Assembly: GCF_021130785.1 (NCBI RefSeq)
Contig: NC_060207.1
Span: forward strand, 3,556,501 to 3,620,500
Length of the DNA: 64,000 bases
Direction: 5' to 3'
From: Homalodisca vitripennis
Taxonomy: Eukaryota; Arthropoda; Insecta; Hemiptera; Cicadellidae
Each line of letters opens with the position of its first letter. Within the stretch, counting starts at the first letter, position 1. Below are positions 63,253-64,000 of this stretch, in pieces. The notes under the pieces were generated by a model that did no database searches, was not told where the DNA came from, and worked only from the letters and a program-made list of their open reading frames with translations. Made by a program: the position numbers and the translations under genes.

Positions 63253-64000
63253 CATCTGAGTACAATTGTAACACAGTGACAACTGAAATCTGTTGTCTAT
63301 CTGTGTCTGAGTACGCTGTAACACAGTGACAACTAAAATCTGTTGTCTATCTGTGTCTGAGTACGCTGTAACACAGTGACAACTATAATCTGTTGTCTAT
63401 CTGTGTCTGAGTACGCTGTAACACAGTGACAACTGAAATCTGTTGTCTATCTGTGTCTGAGTACGCTGTAACACAGTGACAACTAAAATCTGTTGTCTAT
63501 CTGTGTCTGAGTACGCTGTAACACAGTGACAACTATAATCTGTTGTCTATCTGTGTCTGAGTACGCTGTAACATAGTGACAACTGAAATCATTGTATATC
63601 TGCGTCTGAGTACGCTGTTAACACAGTGAACAACTATAATCTGTTGTCTATCTGTGTCTGAGTACGCTGTAACACAGTGACAACTATAATCTGTTGTCTA
63701 TCTGTGTCTGAGTACGCTGTAACATAGTGACAACTGAAATCATTGTATATCTGCGTCTGAGTACGCTGTAACACAGTGACAACTATAATCTGTTGTCTAT
63801 CTGTGTCTGAGTAAGCTGTAACATTAGTGACAACTGAAATCATTGTATATCTGTGTCTGAGTACGCTGTAACACAGTGACAACTAAAATCTGTTGTCTAT
63901 CTGTGTCTGAGTACTCTGTAACATAGTGACAACTGAAATCTATTGTATATCTGTGTCTGAGTACGCTATAAACACAGTGACAACTAAAATCTGTTGTCTA
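63253..64000. repeat. 50-bp tandem array, at least 15 copies, runs off the window
   Basis: The word gtacgctgtaacacagtgac recurs every 50 bases from 63311. Units fall into three types by aactgaaatc, aactaaaatc and aactataatc. The first six follow that order twice, giving a 150-bp higher order. Later units mix in a second variant (cattgtatatctg). Single-base insertions appear near 63619, 63630 and 63825. The 82-codon minus-strand frame here is periodic sequence, not a gene. Confidence 0.96.

Overview
This is an AT-rich eukaryotic window, most likely from an insect. The evidence is the base composition, the absence of any long intact open reading frame, a degenerate CR1/jockey-clade LINE whose protein fragments have an arthropod flavour, a short relic of a mariner-type transposase helix-turn-helix, and tRNA-derived SINE-like relics. 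A hemipteran is my best guess, but the species cannot be named from the sequence. I find no complete host protein-coding gene. One GC-elevated block on the minus strand near 60.3-60.5 kb could be a first coding exon of an unrecognised gene.

The dominant content is tandem DNA. I count about fifteen minisatellite or satellite arrays plus one CT microsatellite. By my hand tally they cover roughly 23 kb, a little over a third of the window. Periods, counted from the spacing of shared words, are about 130 bp (1.94-2.86 kb), 80 bp (3.14-4.06 kb), 83 bp (8.26-11.57 kb, about 40 copies), 129 bp (two copies, 12.3 kb), 67 bp (13.0 kb), 108 bp (15.1 kb), 130 bp (15.4-16.3 kb), 86 bp (two blocks, 24.3-26.6 and 28.0-29.3 kb), 126 bp (29.3 kb), 122 bp (33.1-38.5 kb, about 44 copies), 66 bp (45.3-46.3 kb), about 132 bp (46.5 kb), 124 bp (52.6-57.2 kb, about 37 copies) and 50 bp (63.25 kb to the window edge). 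Each unit sequence appears only at its own locus, apart from the two 86-bp blocks, which belong to one segmental duplication.

Layout: 0-8 kb holds two arrays, a tRNA-like SINE relic and a dispersed-repeat candidate. 8-16.3 kb is array-rich. 16.3-22.9 kb is plain AT-rich sequence. 22.9-29.7 kb is a tandem segmental duplication in which a 1.4-kb unique block and an 86-bp array were copied together, and the first array has an 11-unit higher-order repeat of exactly 946 bp. 33-38.5 kb is a highly homogeneous 122-bp satellite. 39.2-42.3 kb is the broken LINE. 42.3-52.6 kb is mostly AT-rich with two more arrays and old dispersed repeats. 52.6-57.2 kb is an indel-rich 124-bp array. 57.2-64 kb holds dispersed-repeat relics, the exon candidate, the mariner relic, a second SINE-like relic and the 50-bp array.

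The genes do not form a working system here. Long repeated frames are side effects of periodic DNA: periods of 66 and 126 bp are divisible by three, so a unit without a stop stays open through the whole array. The points most worth following are the higher-order structure, the duplication breakpoint inside an array, the contrast between substitution-type and indel-type arrays, and the unrecognised exon candidate.
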